From assembly GCA_949825045.1 (NCBI GenBank), contig OX463829.1, forward strand, positions 18,198,715 through 18,262,714: 64,000 nucleotides of DNA, in the 5' to 3' direction. The stretch is from Argyresthia goedartella. Its lineage: Eukaryota; Arthropoda; Insecta; Lepidoptera; Argyresthiidae. A program made the position numbers and the translations under genes. The notes under the pieces were generated by a model. The model had not been told where the DNA came from. It saw nothing but the letters and a program-made list of their open reading frames with translations, and ran no database searches. Numbering within the stretch: position 1 is the first letter of the stretch; every line of letters begins with the position of its first letter. This document shows positions 42,318 to 53,431 of the stretch, piece by piece.

Positions 42318-42684
42318 TTTCTAGGGTTTCGTACCCGGAGGGTGCCAAACGGGATCCTATTAATAAGCCTCCGTCCGTCTGACAGTTGAAATTTTCACAG
42401 ATGTTGTATTTCTGTTGCCGATATAACAACAAATACTAAAAGACAGAATTAAATAAATATTTAAGGTGGCTCCCATACAACAATTCCTTCAATACCACAT
42501 ACAAACTTATGAATGCACCTGATTACGTACATGGAGTGTGAAAGTAGCCGCGCTAATAACTTTGTAAACAACATTTTGCTATGTACAATCCAAACTATTC
42601 AGTCCAGACCATGCCTACCATAGTACGGTGGTACGAAACCCTTCCTGCGCGTGTTCGACTCGTACTTACCGTTTTTTTGTACTA
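42318..42684 (-). repeat. GTCY-type repeat with internal insertion
   Basis: Both ends are present in reverse order: AGGGTTTCGTACCCGGAGGG at the left and TTCGACTCGTACTTACCG at the right, with about 150 bp of unrelated sequence between. Confidence 0.75.
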
Positions 42685-43104
42685 GTAATTACAATGAGCC
42701 TGTTTATATTCTGAGTATTTGCATGGAAAGACACAACATTAGCACAATATTTACGGTACATGCCCTACTTTGGCTCCCACACTACTACCAGCTGATAAGA
42801 AGGAAATAACAATACATTGTAATCATAAACTAAGCATAACAATATTTAGGGTGTTGTTTTGTAAAGTTACGCCAGTTTCAGGAGTGGTTATACCTGACAC
42901 TGAAGCAAAAACCAAAATGTTCTTCAGTGAAAACAACCACAGCAAGACAGAGTATTCACATTCGGAATAAGGTTACGAAAGTCGGAGATGAAGGCAAGCG
43001 AAGAACGGGACAAAGAAGAAGATAGGCTGGACGATTGGTTCGATGGGATCACGGAGGGCGGACGTTGACCTGACAACAATTATGACGCTAACAAATTCTA
43101 ACTG
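42685..43104. other. No recognisable gene
   Basis: A short Lys/Arg-rich stretch near 42990-43030 might be the end of an old LINE, but it is too short to claim. Confidence 0.3.
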
Positions 43105-43811
43105 GATTAGTTGGTCCTTGAATCAGGAGTAACTTACCAAATCAATAACCTGTATAGTGACGGTTCAAGAAACAGCCGAAATAAAGGCATAGGATTTTTT
43201 TCACCGGAGTTAAACTTCAGGCATTTCCTGAGCTTTGGAGAAAACATAAAGGTACTTCAAGTGGAAACACTGAGCCTCCTCCACGGGGCAAAGCATACAA
43301 AACATATTGGTGAAGGAATTAAAGTCACCTTTAAAATTGACTGCGCCGCCCTACTAAGCGCACTAAAGAGACCGTTAAGAATATAAACTCGTCCTAAATA
43401 GAATGCCACGAAGAGTTCAACAAGCTATATGGGAATAACAAAATCACAGTCCGATTGGTATAAGGGCACCAAGGGGACCAGGGAAACTGTGAGGCAGACA
43501 AACTGACAAATGAAGAGGCAAGAATTCTAGCCATCTATCTTCTATCTTCTAAAAGGGGGTGTAGCGCCTGCACCTGGCCCACTTGAGCGGGGCCTTTGTG
43601 CATGTCCCTGCACATCTACTTCAGCCATCCCAACTCCTGCACCAGCTGGAGTAGGAGGACTGGGTGTTCTAGGAGCTCGTGGTGTTTGTTGTGTCCATCC
43701 TGGTTTCTGTTGTGGATGGACATGCCAGTAGCATGTGCCCTACTGTTTCATCCACCTCCATGCAACCCCTGTACAGGAGGCATTCTAGCCATTTTCAGCG
43801 GAAGTACTAAG
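43105..43811 (+). pseudogene. RNase H fragment of an I/R1-type LINE
   Basis: LYSDGSRNSRNKGIGFF (first Asp), VLQVETLSLLHGAKH (Glu) and KIDCAALLSALK (Asp) follow the RNase H order of RNase-H-bearing LINEs. A broken match to the last block (GHQG...EADKL) follows near 43470-43510. Frameshifts and stops after 43386 make it a remnant. A retroposed piece of another LINE sits in its 3' part (43535-43781). There is no RT left in the window for this copy. Confidence 0.65.
43535..43781 (-). mobile_element. Short LINE 3' end with 11-bp target duplication
   Basis: Minus-strand insert flanked by a perfect ATTCTAGCCAT on both sides (43524-43534, 43782-43792). It encodes LLYRGCMEVDETVGHMLLAC, a C-terminal zinc-knuckle-like end of an I/R1-type LINE, then a stop and a short 3' UTR. 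It ends in an AGAAGAT heptamer repeat. A classic 5'-truncated retroposition. Confidence 0.85.
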
Positions 43812-44458
43812 TCAAGTGCGAGTAGGACGTCGGTCCCGTACACGAAGGGTTCCATACCATTGTACACGGATAAACGTAAAACGTATTTTTAAATTTTAAT
43901 TATATACTAGGTAGGACTACATTTAAGGTCGTACTTTGAAACACTGAAAAAGAGTTTTTTGTATGTAGCATGTAAGAATTGACCTATGTACTTAGGTTAA
44001 CAAGCTCTTTGCTCATTGAAACCGGAAGTAGATAGAAATTCAGTGACGTATTTACATAAATAAAATCAAATATGATAAAAAACATAATATTATTTATTAT
44101 AATTCAAAAGAATAATTATAAATCTGATAATGACAAATAACTAAGCGCAGTACTCAATACATGCAATCAAAAATCCTTTCCAATAACATCGGTTGAGTCC
44201 AGGTTCACTGATAAACAAATAATGCAAATGGCTAAGAAAATGGCCATACAAATAATCCTTTAATTCTTAAAAACACGTATGTTTTCTTATTTTTTGTTAT
44301 AGCGGCAATAGAAATACACCCTCTGTGAAAATCTCAGCTCTCTACCTATTTCTGTTGATCCTGCAGAGCCCGGGCAGACAGACGGACAGACGGACGGACC
44401 GACAGCGGAGGTTTAGTAATAGGGTCCCGTTTGGCACCCTTCGGGTACGGAACCCTAA
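43812..44458 (+). repeat. GTCY-type repeat with about 380-bp interruption
   Basis: Left half TCAAGTGCGAGTAGGACGTC...GAAGGGTTCCATACCATTG (43812-43895). Right half TTTTTTGTTATAGCGGCAAT...GACGGACAGACGGACGG...CGGGTACGGAACCCTAAAG (44285-44458). Confidence 0.8.
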
Positions 44459-44934
44459 AGAATAAAAGAGATGTCACTCCGTTAAATACATGATAACTAA
44501 ACACAGAGACAAACTTTGACCCTCAAAGCAGCGACAGTACTACAAATAAATGAATTATGTTCTAGCAGAGAAGAAAATCACCAAACTGTTCTTAAAAAAA
44601 GGAAAAATGTAGCCCATTAATGTCCCCACCCAGAGGCTTGGGATTTTGTGCTTGACGTGCCATCCGAAACACGGAAGGGTCCGAAACAAACGCCACATAG
44701 AACGGACACCCATCCAGTGCCCGTGTCGGCCAATATTGCCACCGGCACGATCGCTTCCGATGTGCGAATACCGCTACGCCACGGACTACAACCACAAATT
44801 TACTAACTACCTAATGAGATTGCCACACAGTAAAATAAAATACTAACAGCCCTTATAACAGGCCATTGCACACTAATTAAACACTTGAAACTTTCAGGTG
44901 CAACAGACAACTTCCTATGCAGTGGAGTAAACCT
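44459..44934. other. No recognisable gene
   Basis: 44592-44795 is open on the minus strand and moderately GC-rich, without a recognised domain. Confidence 0.3.
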
Positions 44935-46050
44935 CACTACTACTCTCGACCTCACTCCTACTCTCGAAACTCGCGTACTACGGGTTTGACATAGAATCTG
45001 GCAAATGGTTCGATAGCTACCTTCAAAATAGGCACCAAGGCGTGGTACTTCGTAGATCTGATGGCTCGGATACTTCTTCTGACTGCACTCCGGTGAACAA
45101 AGGAGTACCTCAGGGATCTATATTGGGACCTCTACTTTTATTATCTAAAGCGCTGATATCGTAAAATCAATTTCCAATTGCAAATTTCATATACAGCTTT
45201 CATATACGCTGATGACCTGCAGCTCTATCATGCACTGAATATCGAAACATTTGAAACGACCATAGATAAGATACATTTTGATCTTGATAATATTTCCAGA
45301 TGGTCGTCGAGAAACTCACTTGTAATGAATGCTCTGAAATCAAAATGTATGATTTTAGGGTCTGGAGTTCAAATCCAAAAGACGTTACTTTTAAATCCAG
45401 TTTTGTTGATCGACGGAATGCCTATCGAACGTGTAACGGAGGCTCGTAATCTGGGTGTGACTATGGATGGCGGTATGAGTTTTGAAAAACACGTAGCGGA
45501 ACTCGTGTGCAACTGTTTCTACAGGTTGAAGGTAATATACCGCGTTCGAGAGTTTCTGAGTGTGGAAATGCGTGTTATTATATGCGAGACATTAATTCTG
45601 TCAACACTCAATTATTGCCTAACAGTCTATGGTTCATGACTTTATAATAAATCTTTACGTCTTCTGCAACGTGTCCAAAATGCCTGTGCCCACATTTGCT
45701 ACCCTATACCACTACGGTCTCATGTAACGCCCTATCTGAACAAAGGCGATATTCTTAAAATAGAAGGCCGTCTCAATTTGCACCTAGCGACCTTGTTATT
45801 TGGTGTACTGAAATCTGGGGCTCCGGATTATCTGCATGCTAAAATCAAGTGGCGACAGGAGAGCAGAAGCAGAACTTGTAGCCTTTATCCGTTCCACACC
45901 CCAGAACTGCGGTATTTCATGGTAGCTTTCGCTATATGGCCACGAAATGCTGGAACACTATACCACCGCCTATGAGGAACCTGATAATAAATCATCCCTT
46001 AAAAAACACTATAGATTGCATCTCATAGGCCTACAGAAGGCGGGTCTTTA
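44935..46050 (+). pseudogene. LINE reverse-transcriptase fragment (CR1/jockey superfamily)
   Basis: Begins in the RT palm (GFDIESGKWFDSYLQNR, near 44980). It continues with NKGVPQGSILGPLLLL at about 45095 and FIYADDLQLYHAL (45200) as the catalytic box. The thumb follows (NALKSKCMILGSG, EARNLGVTMDGGMSFEKHV). The frame is lost at 45639 and resumes as LLQRVQNACAHICYPI and LHLATLLFGVLKSGAPDYL up to about 45980. A 40-bp gap between motifs B and C is frameshifted. The protein differs from families A-C, so it is a separate lineage. Neither end is preserved. Confidence 0.75.
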
Positions 46051-46580
46051 GTTCGGGCACAGAGGTAAGGGTGCTAAAAAGTCAAAAGGCCGTATAACGT
46101 TTTGTTGTTGAGAGCCACTGACAGTATGACTCTGAGCGTCCGTTAAACTCTGAGTTATCGTTTGTGCATCCGAGCCTTAGATTAATAGAGATCCGCGCAC
46201 TTTCATATACCCAACAATTGTCTCACGAGTACGTCGCAGTTTATCGGTTCTGTGCACGTTTTGCCTGTTGTAGTAAACTTCATTAGCGCACGCCATTCAG
46301 CCGGGAATATCTGCTTAGTGGCGATAGGAGGATTAGTACGTGACTCTATTATTTACATCCTTCAGCCGAAGGTGGCGTGTGAAATTGAAATGTTACTTAA
46401 ACCTTCGGCGTTAGATAACGCCACTTTTCCGTTATATATTTTAAATTCATAGCAAAGGGTTCAGAATCGCGACCCGTCCCAACCACCCTCGGTTTTTGAG
46501 AAGTTAAATAACATTTCTCCTTAATGTCAGTCACGTATGAGGAACGTGTCACATTTCCACAGTTTTTGAGCTAATAAAAA
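46051..46580. other. No recognisable gene
   Basis: 46360-46430 has GGTGGCGT and an inverted ACGCCACTT separated by about 60 bp, perhaps ends of a small MITE. Nothing coding. Confidence 0.35.
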
Positions 46581-46584
46581 AACC

Positions 46585-47010
46585 GCCCAAGCACGAGTCG
46601 GACTAGCGCACCGAGGGTTCCGCAGTAATCACGTATATTTTTTTTTGTAATGGAACTATCAATTTACGGTTTTTGGGTTATTTCCTTTGCTTGTGCTAAG
46701 ACACATTGCTTCTTGCCAAATTTCATGATCCTAGGTCAACGGGAAGTACCCTATAGGTTTTGATTCCCTTGCAAATTTCAGAAAAATTCAGACATAAACG
46801 GCTGTTTCTTTTCATTACGTGTACCTATAAGTCAAACCTTTTCACAACTTCAAGGGACCACAGGCTTTAATAATTGATACTCATTTCAACTTGATACCTT
46901 CCCGCACTCCTGAGAAAAAGGGTCTTGACAGACATACAGACATACGGACAGACGGGCAATGAACTGGAAGGGTTCCTTTTTTTCTTTTAAGGTAGGAAAC
47001 CCTAAAAATG
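46585..47010 (+). repeat. Dispersed repeat related to the GTCY type
   Basis: CACGAGTCGGACTAGCGCAC and GAGGGTTCCGCAGTAATCA on the left. The middle has TTGATTCCCTTGCAAATTTC. The right end has TTGACAGACATACAGACAT and GGTAGGAAACCCTAAAAA. Same end sequences as the GTCY repeats but a different body. Confidence 0.75.
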
Positions 47011-47895
47011 ATGCCGAATATTATACTCTATGATTATTTTATCATGTAAGGGGCCTTATAATCGTAACTAGTGATAAAATCGAATAGATATTTCAATTGT
47101 TTGCCCTATACGACCCTTGTAAAATTTAGGTTTTGTAAAGCCAGAATGGGTTTATCGATACAGGCAATTTTTTTTCGGTAGAATGCTAAAAGAGTTGTAT
47201 AATTGTATACCTCTAGGCAGATATATGAAGACCTATTTGTAAACGGCGTAAAATGAAGTTATACAGATTTGGGATATGGATCGGATCGTATGCGTCAAAC
47301 GCATTAAGTAAGTAGTCATGCTATAAGCGCAAAACGTTATCCAACATCCATATCCATATATCCAACTTTTTTTCAAGGTTAGCTATTTTTGCCTTGTAGC
47401 TCTATACTGTTACTATATTCGATATATTTGCATTCAAGTGTTATCTTCGAAGAAGATGGGTGCAGTGAACTGTGCAGAGCAGACAGTGGATGAGCTCTGC
47501 TAGGTACGATACCCCGGTGATTTCATTTTAAAATAAACGATGTTGAAGTTTAGTGTTATTTAATATAATGACAAAGCTTAGCTCCACTGGTAACCTCTAC
47601 CACCTCGAATGAGAATAGGCGTAACTTGAAACAATTACTGAATTATTTATTTTGTAGTTTAGATACTAACCGCCTTGGCTGGACATGGTTCTAGCAGGAT
47701 GGCCGGTAGAACCTGAGAAAAGGACTTTATTCATATCATGGCATACTCGGGAAACATTTTCCCTGCAGTGGGAACCTAAATACCCCTAAAAACGATCATA
47801 AGCCTATAAAGTAGCTGTGTCATCAAGTCAAGTGTAGGGATTTTTTTATAGATGACTAAAGTAAGCTATACGGACATTAACAGTAAAGGGGAAAT
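47011..47895. other. No recognisable gene
   Basis: AT-rich unique-looking sequence; no open frame or repeat recognised. Confidence 0.4.
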
Positions 47896-48035
47896 ATCGC
47901 GAGGAAACCTTTAAATCTCAAGAGCTGCGGCGATGAGCTAGCCACCTGTCACACAAAAAAGAGTATTAAAATACTATATAAACGTGGGCACAACTGTGCC
48001 TCTGCCACCCAATATAAGAAAAAGCGTGATGCCAT
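47896..48035 (+). repeat. Dispersed repeat family F, copy 1
   Basis: CGGCGATGAGCTAGCCACCT, then AAACGTGGGCACAACTGTGC and CTCTGCCACCC...AAAAAGCGTGATGCC. Also found at 53.3 kb, and its end motif forms the palindrome at 51075. Confidence 0.7.
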
Positions 48036-48234
48036 GTTGTATATCAGTATAGTTGTAATAGAAAGCAGAGTAACTGTAACTAGTATAATGTGTAGCGTAG
48101 ACAGACTCGGCAGAATCAGCGCTGTGTCGCATCTTGTGGTTAAGATTGAGAGTATAGTAGTATTGGAATAGCGGGAAATAGCTGAGGATATTACTGAAAA
48201 TGGTAATATTAGAAGCGTCACAATTAATCTAACT

Positions 48235-48545
48235 TAACAAATCAAAACAAGGACACCACGCTGCCATTACAGCGGTGGCTGTTTGTTTGTTTGTGTGTGG
48301 TATGATACTCATTCCATGGCAGCTTGGGAAGTCGCTGGTGTGGGACGCAACACGTGTTGTCACGCTAGCGCCATCCCACTTACCAGATAACTCTTCAAGG
48401 GCCGGCCCAGCAGCGGACACTGTGGAGGGTCTCGAACAGCGCAAATACTTCGCCCGAGGATGGGCTATATATTTTTTACTTTTGGCATAGAGGCCCTCGG
48501 GCCGTGGGGGCCCGATGACTCGTCGAATCGTTGGGTGATCTGAGA
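48235..48545 (+). pseudogene. Fragment of a transposon-associated ORF, unassigned
   Basis: Reads ILIPWQLGKSLVWDATRVV, TLAPSHLPDNSSRAGPAAD and then, after a frameshift near 48490, a Gly/Pro-rich end (GPWGP-like). I recall this block from the C-termini of multicopy, mobile-element-like ORFs in insects and other animals, but cannot name the element. The DG-x-IPW...WDATV pattern might be a nuclease-type fold; that is a guess. No neighbours help. Confidence 0.35.
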
Positions 48546-48681
48546 GCTGGCACCTAGGTAGGTAGGTAGATAGTAGGTACCTATCTACCCAGCACATTAG
48601 TATGGCCATACAGCGAAGTATTGGTGCCCGCATGTTAAGCACCGTGCCACTCGATGGCAGCAATTATCCCACTGTTATTAT

Positions 48682-49115
48682 ATTACAGAAAATAGTTCTT
48701 CGAGCAATAAATAATTTAAAATACACAGTCTTCTAAAGGGAACCTTTTAAACATATTGACATAATAACTGAAGTTCGTCAATATATCTTTGAAAATATAA
48801 AATATGACCAAGAACCTGACAACATTTTCCAAATTCAGCGATAGTTGTAAAGTTCACCTTAGAAATAATCACAGACTAGTTGACTATTAGACGGTTTAGA
48901 CTCGCGAAAGTTAGTAATTCTTTCAAGAGTCAGTGCATTCTCTAATACAACTAGAGGTATCTTACCTCTGCAGATTTTGTATACGACCAATTTTTCAAAC
49001 TGATCTAAAAATCAACCTGTTAGATTTTCTTTGCCCTTCCTATCCCACAGTGGTCCAATGTAGAGAATAGGCAAAAAATTACATTTGCTAAGTAAGGAAA
49101 TTTTTACTTTCACTA
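48682..49115 (+). pseudogene. LINE C' 3' fragment, plus strand
   Basis: Recognisable as an old copy of the C' C-terminus: FKHIDIITEVRQYIFENIK corresponds to FKEIDILTVASQFIFENIM of the other copies. The 3' UTR words CCCACAGTGGTCCAATGTAG and AAATTACATTTGCTAAGTA follow. Many frameshifts. It lies tail to tail with the copy at 49149. Confidence 0.75.
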
Positions 49116-49148
49116 TTGATTGTGTTACTGTCTGGTTGGTTACGTGGG

Positions 49149-51073
49149 CAAAGTCAAAGTCAAAGCACTTTATTACTGTAGATATTTACATATACTTAGC
49201 AAACGTCATTTTTTGCCTCTTCTCTACATTGGACCACTGTGGGAGAAGCAGGGCGTAGAAACTCCCACAGATTGATTTTTGGATCTCTTTTAAAAATAGG
49301 TTGTGCTTAACTAATACAAATATGGAAAATTTAATTGTTATGATTAATAAGCAGGAATAAATAATTACAAAATCATTAACAGCAAGGTCTGTGTTGAGCC
49401 AGATTAACCCCATACAGTCCTGTCATTTAAGTAATCTTGAACATCGTGATATCCCTTTTTCGCCAAAGTCGCTTTAACATGCTTTTTAAATTGCTCAAAT
49501 AGCAATTTCAAAATCTCCAGAGGTATCTTATTGTAGTAGAGAATGCACTGACCCTTGAAAGAATTGCTAACCTTCGCGAGTCTAAAACGGGGCGCACATA
49601 GGCTGTGATTATTTCTTAGGTTAACATTACAGCTATCGCTAAGTTTGGAAAATGTTGTAAGGTTCTTGCGTACATACATTATATTTACGAAAATAAATTG
49701 ACTAGCTGCTGTTATTATGTCAATTTCTTTAAAAAGCTCTCTTAAGGAGTCTGTTCGTTTTAAATTATAAATTGCTCGAATAGCTCTTTTCTGTAAAATA
49801 AAAATAGTTTGAATATCCGCTGCTTTCCCCCACAACAAGATACCATAGGACAAGACACTATGAAAGTATCTAAAATATACTAGTCTAGATGTAGCCACAC
49901 CCGTGCTTTATCTGATGTTCCTAACAGCGTAAGCCGCAGAACTTAATTTACCAGCTAATTTATCTATGTGGTGATTGAGTATAATCTTTTCAAATATTTT
50001 ACTTAGTGTTGGAAGAACAGATATTGGTCTGAAATTTGAAGGATCGCCCTTATCTCCCGTCTTGAACAGAGGTATCAGTTTACTGTGTTTCATGAGGTCT
50101 GGAAAAGCCCCATCGTCAACACATTTATTGAATATATAAGCTAAGTGTGGGGTTATAACTAGAATTACTGAACCAATGACTTTGACTTATATACCCCACA
50201 GGTCTTCCGTATTTTTTAAGTTAAGTAATTTAAACGTTTTGACAATGTCCTGGGGATATACATGACGAAATTTTAAATATACATTACTGACGCAAGTGTT
50301 ATTTTTTAATAAAGTCTCTGCTTCATATGGAGATGAATTTAGACGGTCTGTTGTGAGTACGGGTACATTGGTGAAGAATGTTTTAAAAGCTCGAGCAACA
50401 TCAGCGTTGGATTTAACAACATCATCACCTATCTTTAGGCAGAAATAATTGTCCCTTGGTATAACTTTGCCAGTTTCGCGGTTTATTATTTGCCAAACTG
50501 TTTTCATTCTATTATTTGAATTTTGAATTTTTCTATTTATGTGTAAAGTTTTGGCAGTTCTACAAACCAACTTGAAAGTTTTGGAATATTTTTTAACATA
50601 GTCATGAAATTTTCGATCAAAGTTAAAGGTTTTTTGATCATAAAGGTCATACAAGATAACTCTACTTTTACGAATTCCAAACGTTGCCCAGTCATCAAAT
50701 TTAGATTTACAGTTGTACTGTAGTCACTGACTTTCTTTAATTTGAAAACTTTATTGAATTCTGTCCGAATAATTTTGTAGAAGTTTGAGTAGATTTTGTT
50801 TGGCTGTTCATTAAAATCCGGTACTGGCAAATTTATATCTAAGTTTTTCGTATATGTCTCTAGTCTATGGGATGTAATAGGCCTATAAAATGATGGACCA
50901 GTCTTATCCTTAATAGCAATTGGGAATGAAACTGTTTGACCACTGTGATCGGAGGTAAGCAGTTAATTACACTTTTACTTGTGAATGCACAGTCACAAAA
51001 AACGTTATCTAAGCAAGTTTGGCTGGTAAGTGTAAATCTATTCGGCTCTAAAAATACATGACATAAATTAAAC
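49149..51073 (-). mobile_element. LINE family C', copy 2, 5'-truncated, RT core deleted
   Basis: Very close in sequence to 29769-32390. The 3' tail is TTTGAC repeats (49149-49165). A clean deletion at 49971/49972 removes 681 bp relative to copy 1. The 5' end stops inside the endonuclease at 51073, directly beside a palindrome. Confidence 0.9.
49404..51073 (-). pseudogene. LINE C' ORF2 remnant without RT catalytic core
   Basis: Pieces: endonuclease C-part (before 50830), linker 50830-50187 (YDQKTFNFDRKFHDYVKKY), RT start 50093-49980 (KLIPLFKTGDKGDPSNFRPI ... LPTLSKIFEK), then directly the thumb (LAGKLSSAAYAVRNIR). The C-terminal domain (49898-49404) ends YLNDRTVWG. Motifs A, B and the FADD box are absent because of the 681-bp deletion. 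The C-terminal part has fewer stops than in copy 1. It cannot make an enzyme. Confidence 0.85.
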
Positions 51074-51074
51074 A

Positions 51075-51138
51075 GCCTTTTTCCATAAGGAGTAGCAGAG
51101 GCACAATTGTGCCTCTGCTACTCCTTATGGAAAAAGGC
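51075..51138. repeat. 64-bp perfect palindrome
   Basis: Two 32-bp arms without spacer; the arm begins GCCTTTTTCCATAAGGAGTA and ends AGAGGCACAA. The centre CACAATTGTG and the GTGCCTCTGC word match the end of repeat family F. Confidence 0.97.
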
Positions 51139-51800
51139 ATGACACTATATGTGTATGTGTGGACGATCTGAAACTGGTGATCCGAGTGTATTTGATGAAG
51201 GACCTCGGTGTTACGCTCGACCCTAAACTTACATTCCACGAGCACTTGAGCACTTTGGCCAAGAAACTCTTCAAAAGATTAGGGTTTGTGATACGGAATA
51301 GTAAGGGATTAAATAATCTGGGTATGTTCCATCTTCTTTATGCGACCCTTGTAAGAACTAAATTAGGATCCAGCTCTTGTTAGCAGTTGTTAGGAATCTA
51401 CACAAAAGCTAATACGTCCTTATGCTTGAGGAGGTATATAACATTTTCCTACGATATCTGTACAAGAGGAAATTCGGATAATACTCTTACCTTTATCCAT
51501 CTGCTTTATTCATTTATTTTGCTAGACTTAACTCACTAGAGGTGAGACGTATCACCGAATAGCTTATGGCTGTTTGTCAATTATTGCGAGACGACTGTGA
51601 TTGCACATTGCTTGTCAGTGTGTGTATGCGCGTTATACGTCCCTGACAACTAGTAATGCTCGCGCAGGCACCAGCTGCTAGCAGGCGGCTCGCACCGCAT
51701 GGTGGCGCGCCGACTGTTTCCGCTACTCCGGGCGCGGCACAGCCTCAACGCGCCGTTGGCGGCAGCTCCACTGAATGATCTGTTTGGTGAAGCATGAAGA
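51139..51800 (+). pseudogene. LINE RT thumb and C-terminus, separate lineage
   Basis: MKDLGVTLDPKLTFHEHLS and LGFVIRNSKGLNNLGMF (thumb), then after frameshifts FLRYLYKRKFG and LYPSALFIYFARLNSLEVRR. The end is HRMVARRLFPLLRARHSLN to LNDLFGEA, then a stop near 51797. This is the typical end of a non-LTR polymerase and unlike families A-C. Palm and endonuclease are missing; the left limit coincides with the palindrome. Confidence 0.7.
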
Positions 51801-52520
51801 TATATTGCTCGAGAGTGTGGCAGGTTCTGCGAGATGGATGAATGATTGAGCTGTCCTCTCATTATTTAATTTTGTGGTTCAAGTGATATTTATAACTGAT
51901 GATAAATTGTTCTAATTTGTATAGTTTTTATTGTTCGCTTCTCTTTGGCTTACTGTAATGGCGCACGTAGTTGATAACTGAATAAATATATAAATGTGTG
52001 TGTTTCAGTCTAATGATTTTTGCTGCCCAGAGGGTTGTTCTTTACTTGAGAAGCAGTTTGTGCCTTCGGCTATTTAACACCTATACTGCGGTTAGTAAGC
52101 CCGTACCCGATAGGTTTGTACCCTTAGCCCCTATGTTTTCGGGTACGAAGCGTGCACCGAGACGATACTCTGCACTTAAGATATCCTACAAAGACAAGAC
52201 AGTGTCTGCTGAAGTAGTTTGGTAATGTGCACAATTCTATACTACTCGCGATGTATTGGAATCTTCTTCAGAATATATAGTATAGTTTATATCAACACAA
52301 AAAAGGCAAACATCGCAAACCAACGGTACCATTATAGGATCACTCGTGTATCTTTCCTAGGTGTGTAAAATAGTAATATAAAACGATCGAATTTTGGGTG
52401 CCAAATCAGAAATTAAAACAATATATTTTTATAATGTGTCGTGTGACATGTCAAATAAAAAGGCTGTTGCGTTTTTTTTTTTTTTATAAACCTGGACTGC
52501 TTGGTTAAACAAAAATACGC
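51801..52520. other. No recognisable gene
   Basis: Probably the 3' UTR of the preceding LINE up to about 51960; beyond that nothing recognised. Confidence 0.35.
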
Positions 52521-52524
52521 AAAG

Positions 52525-52580
52525 AACGGTCAAGTGCGAGTCGAACTCGCTCACAGGGGTTCCGTACCACCGCACAATGG
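52525..52580 (+). repeat. GTCY-type repeat, left end only
   Basis: GGTCAAGTGCGAGTCGAACT then GGGGTTCCGTACCACCGCAC. Confidence 0.8.
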
Positions 52581-53279
52581 TATTTAAGTTTCTTGCATGG
52601 GGATTAGGTAGGTATCTTTAATTTTCCTATGTGTAAGATAACAAAATAGTGTTTATAAATTTATTGGTGCGGCTACCTATAAATTCAAATTCGAATTACA
52701 ATTCGTTTAATAATTCAGCTGTTTAAAATCCGTGTATGACAACAGGTGCTCTTATCGTTTGTATGTGGTATTGAAATGAATCTTTTTCGCGCTTGACCGT
52801 TTTTTGAACATGTCTTTAGTATACCTGAGAGTAATTTATACCCAAGTTTACAACCTTGAAAACCTTGTGGGTTTTGAAACTCCCTTGGTGCTTGAAAAAC
52901 TGCAAAATTGTGAACTACCTTCCTGCCAGAATAATACCGTCAAAGGTCAAGTAAATTTTTGTATCCATATAAAGTTCATCGAATCACTTGCTTAGTTGAC
53001 GTCTCATACCTATGTACTAGCTAGCTAACTGCAAAATGTCAAGTGTCGTTAGTTTTTGATTTTCATACAAACTGTAATCCCCTATTTCCCACCCTTAGTG
53101 GGATGAATTTCACCAAATCTCTTCCTATTGCTATCCTACGCTGTATAAGGCAGCCCTGTACAACGTGTCATGTTTCTAGCACTAGCGGCTTAGGCTGTAC
53201 GTTAATATATCAGTCAGTCAGTAAGTCAGTGAGTCAATCAGTCAGGACTATACATTTTATAAGTTACCCAAAAAATTCA
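52581..53279. other. No recognisable gene
   Basis: A short GTCAGTCAGTAAGTCAGTGA simple repeat near 53213. Small open frames without recognised domains. Confidence 0.4.
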
Positions 53280-53412
53280 ACCAATCCTCCAATCTCCAAA
53301 GCTGCGCCGATGGGCTAGCCCCTTGTCACCCAAAATGGAGTATTTCATAACTGACTGACTAAACGTGGGAACACTTGTGCCTCTGCCACTCCGTGAGAAA
53401 AGCTTGACAATA
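53280..53412 (+). repeat. Dispersed repeat family F, copy 2
   Basis: GCGCCGATGGGCTAGCCCCT, then AAACGTGGGAACACTTGTGC and CTCTGCCACTCC, as at 47.9 kb. Confidence 0.7.
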
Positions 53413-53431
53413 TATTATTTTTATTTTTTAC

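Noticed and set aside
44592..44846. Overlapping frames on both strands as a gene
   Set aside because: No recognisable domain; more likely part of an unidentified repeat.
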